The notes under the pieces were generated by a model. The model saw nothing but the letters and a program-made list of their open reading frames with translations. It did not search any database and had not been told where the DNA came from. The position numbers and the translations under genes were made by a program. DNA of 64,000 nucleotides, from the NCBI RefSeq assembly GCF_036127095.1, contig NZ_CP108006.1, forward strand, positions 3,844,001-3,908,000. The letters run 5' to 3'. Source of the stretch: Streptomyces sp. NBC_00335. GTDB lineage: Bacteria > Actinomycetota > Actinomycetes > Streptomycetales > Streptomycetaceae. Shown piece after piece: positions 52,668 through 60,210 of the stretch (position 1 is the stretch's first letter; every line of letters begins with the position of its first letter).

Positions 52668-53288
52668 TCAACGGTGAGCCGCGACGCCTTCGACGGCGAT
52701 CGCCGCGGTACGGCGGCCCTCAAGGCTCTCGGCATCGGTGCGGATGACGAGGGTGATGCGCTCTCCCCGCGTGATCGGCCGTACGCCGTGAATGTGGTCG
52801 CGGGTGGCCGGGAAGGCGACCAGGGTGCCGCAGGGAGGCTTGATCTCCTGGGCCGGGTTCTCGAAGAACAGCTCGCCGCCGGAGTAGGAGTCCGGCGTGT
52901 TGAGCCAGACGAGCAGGGTGAGGTCGCCGCCGACGACGGGCTGTCCGTTAGTCCGGGCCCGCTCGCGCTCGACCTCGGTGACCTCGTCGTGGTGCGCCAC
53001 GAACCCGACGCCAGGACCGTAGCGGTAGACGACCGCCGGCTGGGTGGGTATCCGCTTCGGAACGGCCTGGAAGTGGTCGCGGATGTAGGGGACGCAGTGG
53101 GAGATGACCGCTTCCTCCAGCGCCCGCGGGATCTCCACGTACTCGCTCTTGCGCAGCGCCTCGTCGATGACGCCCTGGAAGGTGCGCGGCCGGGCGGTCT
53201 CGCTCTTCACGTGGTCCATCAGGGCGCCGCAGAGGCTGAGGGGGATGACGCTCTCTGCGAGAAGGGGTAACCGGGTCTTCCAGGTCAT
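52668..53288 (-). CDS. 2-oxoglutarate/Fe(II)-dependent oxygenase
   Basis: A 206-residue oxygenase of the prolyl-4-hydroxylase-like (PKHD) group. The iron ligands are His and Asp in VAHHDEVTEVE and the distal His in RDHIHGVRPITRGERITLVIRT, where Arg of RGERITL would bind 2-oxoglutarate. GGELFFENP is the strand before it. These enzymes hydroxylate amino-acid side chains of proteins or peptides or free metabolites. ATG 53288 overlaps the cysS-type gene stop (ATGA). It is the last gene of the operon. The substrate is unknown. Confidence 0.9.
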   Translation of the reverse strand: MTWKTRLPLLAESVIPLSLCGALMDHVKSETARPRTFQGVIDEALRKSEYVEIPRALEEAVISHCVPYIRDHFQAVPKRIPTQPAVVYRYGPGVGFVAHHDEVTEVERERARTNGQPVVGGDLTLLVWLNTPDSYSGGELFFENPAQEIKPPCGTLVAFPATRDHIHGVRPITRGERITLVIRTDAESLEGRRTAAIAVEGVAAHR

Positions 53289-54661
53289 TGGGTCTTTTCC
53301 TTCCACCAGCGGGTGCCTTCGGGCGAGTCTTCGAGGGTGATGCCCTGCTTGACGAGCTGGTCGCGGATCACGTCGGCCTCGGCGAAGTTCCTCGCCGCGC
53401 GGAGCCGGTCGCGTTCCTTGACGAGGTCGTCGACAGCGGTATCGCCCTGGTCCGCGTCGGCGATGTCGAAGGTTCCGAAGAGGTCGTTGACGTCCTGGAT
53501 CAGCCGCAGGGAGGCCGGCCCGGACGGTTCCTGCGTACGGTTCTGCTCGCGGATGAACTGGAAGAGGACGGCCAGGGCGCCCGGGGTGTCGAAGTCGTCG
53601 TCCAGGTGCTCGCGCATCTCCTTCCAGGTGTCGGACGCCCGTGAGGTGTTCGCCGGGCTATCCGTGTGCGCGGGGTCGATGGTCCGGGCAAAGTTCTCGA
53701 TCCGGCGGCGTGCTGCTCGGGCCTGCTCCAGCGTGGAGTCGTTCAGCTCCATGGAGGAGCGGTAGTGCTGGGAGAGGAACGCGTACCGCAGAGTGCGGGA
53801 GTCCGTGCGGGCGAGCGCGTCGCGGATGGTGAGGAAGTTCCCGGTGCTCTTCGACATCTTGTCGCCGTCGACGCGCAGGAGGCCGGTGTGCATCCAGTAG
53901 CGCGCCAGGGGCTCGATCCCGGAGGCGGCCTCCATCTGAGCCACCTCGGCTTCGTGGTGGGGGAAGATGAGATCGACGGCGCCGCCGTGCAGGTCGTACG
54001 AGGGGCCGAAGAAGGTCTCCGTGATCGCGGTGTCCTCAATGTGCCAGCCCGGTCGGCCCGGCCCCAGTTCGGTCTCCCAGAACGGTTCGCCGTCCTTGCG
54101 CCCCTTCCACAGAGCGAAGTCGCCAGGGCTGCGCTTCTTGGAGTGGTCGTCGATCCGCGAGACCGAGTCCTCGGGGCGCAGGTCGGTGCGGCCCGAGAGC
54201 TTGCCGTATGCCGGGAACGAGGCCAGGTCGAAGTACCAGCCGTCATCGAGCTGGTAAGCGTGGCCGCGGGCGATGAGCCTCTTGACCTGGTCCACGATCG
54301 CGTCGATGTGGTCGTGGGCACGTGCGTGGACATCGACGCGGGTGTTCCCCAGCGCGGCCATGTCCTCCAGGTACTGCTTCTCGAACAGGGCCGCGATGTC
54401 CTCCGGAGGCACGTTCTCCTCCCGGGAACGCCGGATGATCTTGTCGTCCACGTCGGTGATGTTCTGGAGGTAGGTGACCTTGTAGCCGCTCGCTTCCAGG
54501 TACGCGGCGATGAAGTCGAACTGCGTGTAGGTCTTCGCGTGCCCGACGTGGCTGGGGCCGTAGACGGTAGGTCCGCACACGAACATCCGCACCTCGGTCT
54601 CCCGCTCGGGGCGGAAATCCTCCGTCCGTCCGGTCAGTGTGTTGTGGACCTTGATCGCCAT
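53285..54661 (-). CDS. cysS: Cysteinyl-tRNA synthetase, variant type, in an accessory operon
   Basis: A 458-residue class I synthetase. The zinc/cysteine-site start MFVCGPTVYGPSHVGHAKTY includes the HVGH signature; the second signature is GDKMSKSTGNF. The second zinc ligand position reads GWHIEDTAI, with Asp where the commoner bacterial form has Cys (GWHIECSAM); PHHEAE is retained. The C-terminal DALR-like helices and the WWKEKTQ end make it full length, so it is not MshC. It should activate cysteine and charge tRNA-Cys. Its location between a nucleotidyltransferase and an oxygenase gene points to a specialised role. Confidence 0.9.
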   Translation of the reverse strand: MAIKVHNTLTGRTEDFRPERETEVRMFVCGPTVYGPSHVGHAKTYTQFDFIAAYLEASGYKVTYLQNITDVDDKIIRRSREENVPPEDIAALFEKQYLEDMAALGNTRVDVHARAHDHIDAIVDQVKRLIARGHAYQLDDGWYFDLASFPAYGKLSGRTDLRPEDSVSRIDDHSKKRSPGDFALWKGRKDGEPFWETELGPGRPGWHIEDTAITETFFGPSYDLHGGAVDLIFPHHEAEVAQMEAASGIEPLARYWMHTGLLRVDGDKMSKSTGNFLTIRDALARTDSRTLRYAFLSQHYRSSMELNDSTLEQARAARRRIENFARTIDPAHTDSPANTSRASDTWKEMREHLDDDFDTPGALAVLFQFIREQNRTQEPSGPASLRLIQDVNDLFGTFDIADADQGDTAVDDLVKERDRLRAARNFAEADVIRDQLVKQGITLEDSPEGTRWWKEKTQ

Positions 54662-54739
54662 CGTTCCTCCTGGGTGAGCGGATCACGCAGCGTACTGACG
54701 TGCTGACAACAGCGTCTAATTGGAATCGTCGTACTCACC

Positions 54740-55645
54740 TCAGGAGACGAATCGGGGGAAGGGGCGGTCAGCGAAGACGGATGCCTGTTCCCCGAGAATG
54801 TGGTGGTTGGCCCGCTGGTACGCCTTGCGCACGGTCTCGATGGCCCGGGTACTCAGGTCCATTCCGGCCGAGCGGCAGAACGCCTCCAGGGCCTCGCACC
54901 GGCGCTCCAGGTCGACCATCGACAGGGGGTCGCACTGCTGGGCCTCGATCAGGAGGTTTTCCTGCTCGGTGCTGATCAGGCCCAGTGCGCCGAGGGAATG
55001 GAGCTTCCACTTCATGTTCGGCAGCAGCCGGCCCGAGCGGGCGTACAGCCAGTCCACGATCTCGTCCAGGGCGCCCGACAGGACGAAGTGGCCGGTGGGG
55101 GTCCCGACGCGGCGCGCCATGCGCAGGGGGATCTCGCGCACGTCCCAGGTGATCCGGTTGTGGAGCCGGTGGGTCTCGCCCTCCAGCCGCCAGAGCTGCT
55201 CTTTCGTCTTGCGGAGGATCAGCGCCTCGAAGGCGTTCTCGCGGTCGAGCAGCGGTTCGCCCTTGTTCGCGTAGGCGTCGCACTTGTCGCTGTTCCACGT
55301 CGTGCGCGGGTCGGCCTCGTACTGGAACAGGAGCTGGTGGACGTTGACCTCCATGCGCCCCCAGGGAACCGGCAGGTAGAAGCTGAACTCGGGGACCCAG
55401 GCGGGGAGCCGTTCGCGGACCAGGGCGTACGTGTCCGCCGGGGAGGGCCTCCACTCGTCCTCCTTGAGCGGGACGTCGAGGACGACGGCGAGGTCGAAGT
55501 CGGAGTCGGTGCTGAACCGTGTGACGTTGTTGGGCGCGTCTGCAGAGGAGGAGAGGACGTAGAGCGCTTGGACCTCGGGCATGGACTGGAGGGTGTCGAG
55601 GAGGCCGGCGGCTGCGGCGCGGGCCTGCATTTTCAGGTCTTCCAC
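54740..55645 (-). CDS. Nucleotidyltransferase-fold protein of the cysS operon
   Basis: A 301-residue protein. The catalytic strand STDSDFDLAVVLD has the two aspartates of the polymerase-beta nucleotidyltransferase fold, preceded by LYVLSSSADAPNN in place of the usual GS motif; a third acidic residue is likely in MEVNVHQLLF. The helical C-terminal half resembles the KNTase/DUF4037-like group. It could adenylylate a small molecule, a tRNA end or a protein. The start is 13 bases after the ATP-grasp stop; the gap to cysS is 78 bases. Confidence 0.78.
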   Translation of the reverse strand: MEDLKMQARAAAAGLLDTLQSMPEVQALYVLSSSADAPNNVTRFSTDSDFDLAVVLDVPLKEDEWRPSPADTYALVRERLPAWVPEFSFYLPVPWGRMEVNVHQLLFQYEADPRTTWNSDKCDAYANKGEPLLDRENAFEALILRKTKEQLWRLEGETHRLHNRITWDVREIPLRMARRVGTPTGHFVLSGALDEIVDWLYARSGRLLPNMKWKLHSLGALGLISTEQENLLIEAQQCDPLSMVDLERRCEALEAFCRSAGMDLSTRAIETVRKAYQRANHHILGEQASVFADRPFPRFVS

Positions 55646-55658
55646 GAGAACTCCCTTG

Positions 55659-56780
55659 TCAGATGATCGGGCGATCCATCACGGCGCGGAGCGCCGGGAC
55701 GAGATCCGGAGCGACACCGCCGTGGGTGCGCTGGATGTGTGCGAGCGAAGGGCTGCTGTTCCCCTCGATGACCACCGGGCCCCCCGGAGTGACTGCGATG
55801 TCCCAGCCGATGAAGGGGACCTGCGGGAACAGGCGGGCGCAGCGGGCGGCCAGCTCGCGGACCTCGCCGATGTGGGAGACCTTGTGGCCGGCGAACGGCA
55901 CGGTGCTGGCCTGGTGGCGCGTCTGGGCGTTGAGGTACCGGTCGTAGCCGTGGCGGTCCAGTGCCCCGTCGGAGTGCACCCGGATCTGCAAGCCGCCGTC
56001 GGCCGAGTTGTCCGTCGTGCTGTCGACGCCACCGAGCTTCAGCATCGTGTAGAGCACCTCGGCGGTGCCCTCGGTCAGCAGGGTGACGACCCGGAAGGTG
56101 TTGAGCGCGTACGGGTTCAGCACGTCCAGGTCGTGGTGCTGCGGTACGTGGTACTCGACCAGCCAGGTGCCCCACCGCTGCGCGTAGGCCACGAGATCGA
56201 AGGCGTCCTCGCCGGGCCGCACGATCACGACTCCGGAGCCGCCGCTGGAGTAGCGGGAGGGCTTGACCACCACGCGCCCAGAGCCGGAAGCGTGATCGAG
56301 GACGGCCTCCAGCGAAACCTCATCGCCATCGGAGGTGACGCCTGCACAGCCGTTGCCGCTCGCGATCAGTGGGGGCTGCGGGATGCCGGCGGAAGCAAGG
56401 ATCTTCTTGCAGACCACCTTGTCGTCCAGGTCGATGGTGTCCCGGTTCACGCGGGGAAGGAGGCGGTGGAACAAGGCGGTCTCCGGCAGGTACGCACACG
56501 CCCGCTCGGCAGACACCTCGCGCCTGTACCCGCCGTAGCGGAAGTAGTGGAAGGGCAGGCAGCGCCAACGCGCGGAGACCATCACCAGATCCCCGGCGAT
56601 ACGGGCCATGCTCTTCCGGCCGTTGTCGCGCAGCATCGTGGGGAGGTGCTCGCGTCTCATCTGCCGTACCTGGTACGGGAGGAACCGTAGGCCGGATATG
56701 CGGGGGAGAACCCGGGTACGGAACCACTCCTCGCTCATCGCCTGCCGGTGGTTGAAGCCACGGTTCGCAGTGCGGGTCAT
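55659..56780 (-). CDS. ATP-grasp enzyme (sugar-transfer-associated type)
   Basis: A 373-residue ATP-grasp ligase. The nucleotide-binding pieces are RVVVKPSRYSSGGSGVVIV and TWLVEYHVPQH, and the metal-binding end is FIGWDIAVTPGGPVVIEGNS. The order and the FPQVPFIGWD stretch fit the ATPgrasp_ST family, whose members link carboxylates to amines in surface-sugar or peptide pathways. ATG 56780 has GGAGGAG upstream. It follows two micro-ORFs by 17 bases and heads the enzyme part of the operon. Confidence 0.85.
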   Translation of the reverse strand: MTRTANRGFNHRQAMSEEWFRTRVLPRISGLRFLPYQVRQMRREHLPTMLRDNGRKSMARIAGDLVMVSARWRCLPFHYFRYGGYRREVSAERACAYLPETALFHRLLPRVNRDTIDLDDKVVCKKILASAGIPQPPLIASGNGCAGVTSDGDEVSLEAVLDHASGSGRVVVKPSRYSSGGSGVVIVRPGEDAFDLVAYAQRWGTWLVEYHVPQHHDLDVLNPYALNTFRVVTLLTEGTAEVLYTMLKLGGVDSTTDNSADGGLQIRVHSDGALDRHGYDRYLNAQTRHQASTVPFAGHKVSHIGEVRELAARCARLFPQVPFIGWDIAVTPGGPVVIEGNSSPSLAHIQRTHGGVAPDLVPALRAVMDRPII

Positions 56781-56797
56781 GTCGCTCCTCCGATGTC

Positions 56798-56887
56798 TCA
56801 GTAGTCCGGGGTTCCGGCGATGGCCAGGGCAAGGACCAGGGTGGTGACGGCGATGACGTAGGCCAGGACCGCTAATTGCTGCTTCAT
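56798..56887 (-). CDS. Micro-ORF of 29 residues, hydrophobic
   Basis: A short frame starting MKQQLAVLAYVIAVTTLVLA and ending GTPDY. It overlaps the upstream 18-residue frame by ATGA and ends 17 bases before the ATP-grasp start. The composition is a single membrane helix with a polar end. It may be a precursor peptide for the operon's enzymes, a small membrane anchor, or a coupling frame. No own strong ribosome-binding site. Confidence 0.5.
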   Translation of the reverse strand: MKQQLAVLAYVIAVTTLVLALAIAGTPDY

Positions 56888-56940
56888 CGGGCGTGCTCGA
56901 TGTTGTCGGCCGCGGTCGACCAGAGGCGCCTGGTGTTCAT
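56884..56940 (-). CDS. Micro-ORF of 18 residues
   Basis: MNTRRLWSTAADNIEHAR, with ATG overlapping the stop of the upstream hypothetical gene (56937-56940) and its own stop overlapping the next micro-ORF (56884-56887). Three successive ATGA overlaps argue that it is translated by coupling. Too short to assign. Confidence 0.4.
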   Translation of the reverse strand: MNTRRLWSTAADNIEHAR

Positions 56941-57386
56941 GGGGTGTCTACCTGTGGCGTGTCTTCCCACGGGGACCACCCCGAGGAGGCGTCGGCAACA
57001 TCGCGGCGCCGCTGCAGCTGTCCGAGGGTGCGGCGGGGCACGACGTCAGCGGCATGCACGAGGAACCCACCCCGGTCTCGGATGAGGACACCGAGGCCGG
57101 CGAACTGTGCGGTGTCGGCAGCGACATGGGAGAGTGAGCTGACGATGATTCCCCGGATCATCCCGGTGGACAGGGCGGTCGTTATGGCCTGCCAACCGGG
57201 CCGCTCGTCGAGCAGCACCGCAGGGTCGGTATCGGACCACGCTCCGGCAACGTGCCAGTGGCGGGCGTCGGCGTAGTGGCGACCGCGCTTCTCGCCGTCT
57301 CGGACGGCAGTGGCGGTAGCAGAGCAGGTGTAGACGGCGACGGGTACGTGCCCGAGGCCGCCGATCGGGTTGTTCGGCATGCCCAT
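56937..57386 (-). CDS. Hypothetical protein, first gene of the cysS operon
   Basis: About 149 residues from ATG 57386 (MGMPNNPIGGLGHVPVAVYT). The body, with YADARHWHVAGAWSDTDPAVLLDERPGWQ and GMIRGIIVSSLSHVAAD quoted only as short motifs VAGAWSDTDP and IIVSSLSH, resembles the resolvase-like N-terminal fold (Rossmann-type, without a clear catalytic Ser) found in many Streptomyces hypotheticals. Longer starts (57500) would begin at the foot of the hairpin at 57508. Its stop overlaps the 18-residue frame. Confidence 0.6.
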   Translation of the reverse strand: MGMPNNPIGGLGHVPVAVYTCSATATAVRDGEKRGRHYADARHWHVAGAWSDTDPAVLLDERPGWQAITTALSTGMIRGIIVSSLSHVAADTAQFAGLGVLIRDRGGFLVHAADVVPRRTLGQLQRRRDVADASSGWSPWEDTPQVDTP

Positions 57387-57507
57387 AAGGCTGCTGCGTA
57401 GAGGTACGCGGGCCCAGACACGACCCGTGGCAGCGACGACAGTCCGTGCCGGGTTCCGGTGCCACGGGGCGTGGCAGCGTAGGGCCTGGCGGTCGAGCAT
57501 GTGCAAC

Positions 57508-57554
57508 GCCCCGTAGTAGTCGGGCAGGTGGCGGCCTGCCGACTGCTACGGGGC
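57508..57554. terminator. Hairpin between the regulator gene and the cysS operon
   Basis: GCCCCGTAGTAGTCGGGCAGG pairs with CCTGCCGACTGCTACGGGGC with one mismatch and one bulge. It lies 19 bases past the XRE gene stop, so it probably ends that transcript, and it may also act on operon transcription. Confidence 0.65.
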
Positions 57555-57573
57555 GTGGTAGTTGGGCCGCGGG

Positions 57574-58776
57574 TCAGCGCACCCCGAGGGGGACCCCGGC
57601 GACGTTGGCGAGACCGCGGAGACGCCCGACGGAGACTCCGGCGAGCCGGCCGATGATGACGCCGGGGAGCATCTGGTGGCGCACCCAGCCGGGGGCCATC
57701 GTGCAGACGGCTTCGAGGGTGTCGGCGGCAGCCTCCCAGCGGCGGCACTCCACGTGGGTGAGGGCAACGTCCAAGCCATAGCGGGCGCGGGTGGCCAGCG
57801 GCACGGAGTCGTCCAAGCGGACGGTGTCCATGAGGCGCAGTGCGCCGGAGGTGTCGCCGAGGGCCACGGCGATGCTCATGGCCTGTGTGGCGGCGTACAT
57901 GGGCCCGTACGGCTGGGCGTGGTCACCGCGGGCGTGCTCATCCCCAATGCGGGCGGCCACAGCGTGGGCCTGGGAGAGGTACTCGCGGGCGCTGTCAGCG
58001 CTCGCACCGCCTCGTGATGCGGCCACGGCGGCGTTCGTGACGAGCTGCCCGTACACGCTCAGCCGGTCGGGGTCGTGCTCGCTCATCTTGGGCTCGATCC
58101 GGTCGGCCTGCGCCGCGGCAAGGGAGAACCCCTGCGTGGTGCGGCCATCGCGCAGGTTGACCCACGCCGTTGTGGCGGCCAAGTGGGCGTCGCGGAGGTC
58201 GTCCCCGGCCTGCACCGCGATCTGGCGGCCGTACGTCAGCGCCGCGTAGGCCAGATCGCGTGAGCCCAGCACGTTGGCGGCCATACCCGCCGTCTGGAAG
58301 GTGTCGATCAGGACACCACCAGCGGCCTCTCGCTCAGCGTGGTCGGCGACATCGAACCGGGCCTTTGCCTCGGGGAGGAGCTGGCCCAGGAGCGTCCCGA
58401 GCTCGGTGTACCGGCCTGCCCAGTAGGCCTCGTCCGCCCGGCGGACGGCGGCGCGCAGCTCCTCAACGGTGCCCGGCTCGACGTCGGCGGGGATGCCGAT
58501 GGCAGCGTCATGGGTGGCCGCAGACACCATCCGAAGAGCGGCCCGCTCGTCGCGGTCCATGGACCGGCGGGGTGCCTGCTGGCCGAGGAGTACGGCGATG
58601 TCCGTACCGAGGGCGTCGGCAATGGACAGCAGCGACGGGAGCGACGCGGTGCCGCCGCGTTCCAGCTTGCGGACCACACCGACGGACACGGCGGCGGCTT
58701 CCGCTAACTGCTCCTGTGTCATCCCGCCGCGCAGCGTCTTCAACCGCTCAGAGGTGGTGTACTCCGACCACTGCAT
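57574..58776 (-). CDS. XRE family regulator with TPR-like C-terminal domain
   Basis: A 400-residue protein. The N-terminal helix-turn-helix is MTQEQLAEAAAVSVGVVRKL (about residues 18-60), followed by repeats of helix pairs with alternating Ala/Leu (AYWAGRYTELGTLLGQLLPE, DLAYAALTYGRQIAVQAG, ALGDTSGALRLMDTVRL) like the tetratricopeptide-type regulators of Streptomyces. ATG 58776 follows GGAGG. It lies upstream of the cysS operon on the same strand with a terminator between, and could be its signal-responsive regulator. Confidence 0.85.
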   Translation of the reverse strand: MQWSEYTTSERLKTLRGGMTQEQLAEAAAVSVGVVRKLERGGTASLPSLLSIADALGTDIAVLLGQQAPRRSMDRDERAALRMVSAATHDAAIGIPADVEPGTVEELRAAVRRADEAYWAGRYTELGTLLGQLLPEAKARFDVADHAEREAAGGVLIDTFQTAGMAANVLGSRDLAYAALTYGRQIAVQAGDDLRDAHLAATTAWVNLRDGRTTQGFSLAAAQADRIEPKMSEHDPDRLSVYGQLVTNAAVAASRGGASADSAREYLSQAHAVAARIGDEHARGDHAQPYGPMYAATQAMSIAVALGDTSGALRLMDTVRLDDSVPLATRARYGLDVALTHVECRRWEAAADTLEAVCTMAPGWVRHQMLPGVIIGRLAGVSVGRLRGLANVAGVPLGVR

Positions 58777-58865
58777 GCTCCAGCACCTCCGTGTGATTGG
58801 CCTCATACGGACGGTACTGGCAGGAGCAGTGGGGCCGACAGCCCTTGATCAGCCGCAAGTTGGGG

Positions 58866-59528
58866 TCACGCGGCAAGAACCGCGCTGACCCCCAAAAGGG
58901 CCTCAAGCTCCGCAACAGCCTCGTCCTCATCGGTGGCGTGGACGGTGGTGATTCCCAGCTCCGCGGCCGGCGGAAGGTTCACGGCGTGGTCGTCCACGAA
59001 CACGCACCGCTCGGCGGGCAGGCCGATGCGGTCCAGGGTCAGCCGATAGATCGCCGGATCAGGCTTGGCCATACCGACCAGCTCGGAGACGACGTGCACA
59101 TCGAACAGGTCCCAGATTCCGACGTGCTCGTACGGGTTGAACGGGTCCAGGCCGAAGCTGTTGGACAGCAGGGCAATCCGATGACCAGCCGCGCGTGCCG
59201 CACGGGCGAGGGCAGCCATCCGGAGAGCCGCGGGCACTCCGGCCCATGCCCGGCCCATCAGGTTCACCGGGTCCACGTGCGCACCCAGGAGAGGGGCGGT
59301 CCCTTCGTTCCACTCCTCCTGCCCTATCTCCCCGACCTCGAGGGCCGCGTACAGGCGCTGGCCCTCCGGGTGATCGTTGAGGGTGCTGCGCCACGCCTCA
59401 GGGGCCAGCCCTTCGGATACGCACCACGCACGGTGGACGGCGAGAGGGCTGGCGGTGAGCACCCCGGCGAAATCGAGGATCAGGCCGAGCTGTTCACGCC
59501 CGTCGACAAGGTCAGTGCTGTGCGGCAT
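58866..59528 (-). CDS. HAD-like hydrolase (subfamily IA)
   Basis: A 220-residue HAD protein. Motif I is LILDFAGVLTASP (nucleophile Asp; the second position of DxD is Ala instead of Asp), motif II is ALLSNSFGLD, motif III is MAKPDPAIYRLTLDRIG and motif IV is CVFVDDHAVNLPPA. The loss of the second Asp suggests a weak or altered phosphatase, or dehalogenase-like chemistry. ATG 59528 has GAAGGGACG upstream; longer in-frame starts are unsupported. It lies 89 bases upstream of the XRE gene on the same strand. Confidence 0.88.
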   Translation of the reverse strand: MPHSTDLVDGREQLGLILDFAGVLTASPLAVHRAWCVSEGLAPEAWRSTLNDHPEGQRLYAALEVGEIGQEEWNEGTAPLLGAHVDPVNLMGRAWAGVPAALRMAALARAARAAGHRIALLSNSFGLDPFNPYEHVGIWDLFDVHVVSELVGMAKPDPAIYRLTLDRIGLPAERCVFVDDHAVNLPPAAELGITTVHATDEDEAVAELEALLGVSAVLAA

Positions 59529-59676
59529 CCGGTGGCCGTCCCTTCCACGATTGGTCTCACAAGGGACGCTACCGCGCACCCACACACGCGGAACGTTCAA
59601 GAAGGCCCCACTCCTTCCGAGCGTCCGCTCACGGCCTCAGACACGGGTCCACCCTCCCCATCCACGGTGGTTCGGC

Positions 59677-59859
59677 TCAGCCCTCCTTCCTTGTCCGCCC
59701 CCGCACCACCGCCCCCGTACGCTCGGACGCCATCGCCGTCGTCCTCGCCGCCCCGAAGAGCATCGCGGTCTCAATGGCCGCGTCCTCGGAGAGGTCATAG
59801 CGGGCGAGTTCGGCGCCGCCCGCCTGGTTACAGACGACGAAGTGCCTGCAGGTGGGCAC
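59677..59859 (-). CDS. Possible small protein of 60 residues
   Basis: A GTG start at 59859 with GGGGGG seven bases ahead opens MPTCRHFVVCNQAGGAELAR and continues YDLSEDAAIETAMLFGAART. The codon third positions are mostly G or C, and the two cysteines (CRHFVVC) are spaced like a metal or disulfide pair. No family recognised. Confidence 0.5.
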   Translation of the reverse strand: MPTCRHFVVCNQAGGAELARYDLSEDAAIETAMLFGAARTTAMASERTGAVVRGRTRKEG

Positions 59860-60210
59860 TTTGCCCCCCGACCAGTAGTGGCGGAACGGGGAAAGTCCGG
59901 AATTGACGCAGACGTCGTGGACCCTGAGGCGAGATCCCGTTTCGGAACGACCGTCGCGCGTCGCCCCCGCCTGTCCTAGATGATGTCCGTCGCCGTTACC
60001 GGCGTCCTCGGGGAATTCCTCCCGCCCCGCCTGGGACTTTGCCTACCCTTTACGATGGGATCGGGGACACTCCCCCACAACCATCCGCGGACCGGAGACG
60101 GTACCGCCGAACGAAAGAAGGAGCAGCAGACCCGCAATGGGTGAACCTCCTAGTCCGAGCCGTGCCACGTCCTGCCCGCAGATGATCGAGCCGGGAGTGG
60201 GGGTGGCACG
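59860..60210 (+). promoter_or_regulatory. Structured leader of the CNNM/CorC transporter operon
   Basis: The 351 bases hold no gene. The last 50 form a hairpin whose 8-base stem CGTGCCAC/GTGGCACG (60161-60168 with 60203-60210) abuts the GTG start at 60211, so it would hide the start region. Just upstream GCAATGGGTGAACCTCCTAG (60134-60153) loosely resembles the AATGGGTCAAC part of the M-box Mg2+ riboswitch; the rest of that fold is not evident by eye. Confidence 0.45.

Noticed and set aside
53285..54661. Identification of the CysRS-like protein as mycothiol ligase MshC
   Set aside because: It has the full C-terminal anticodon-region helices and length of a tRNA synthetase, and keeps both class I signatures of CysRS.
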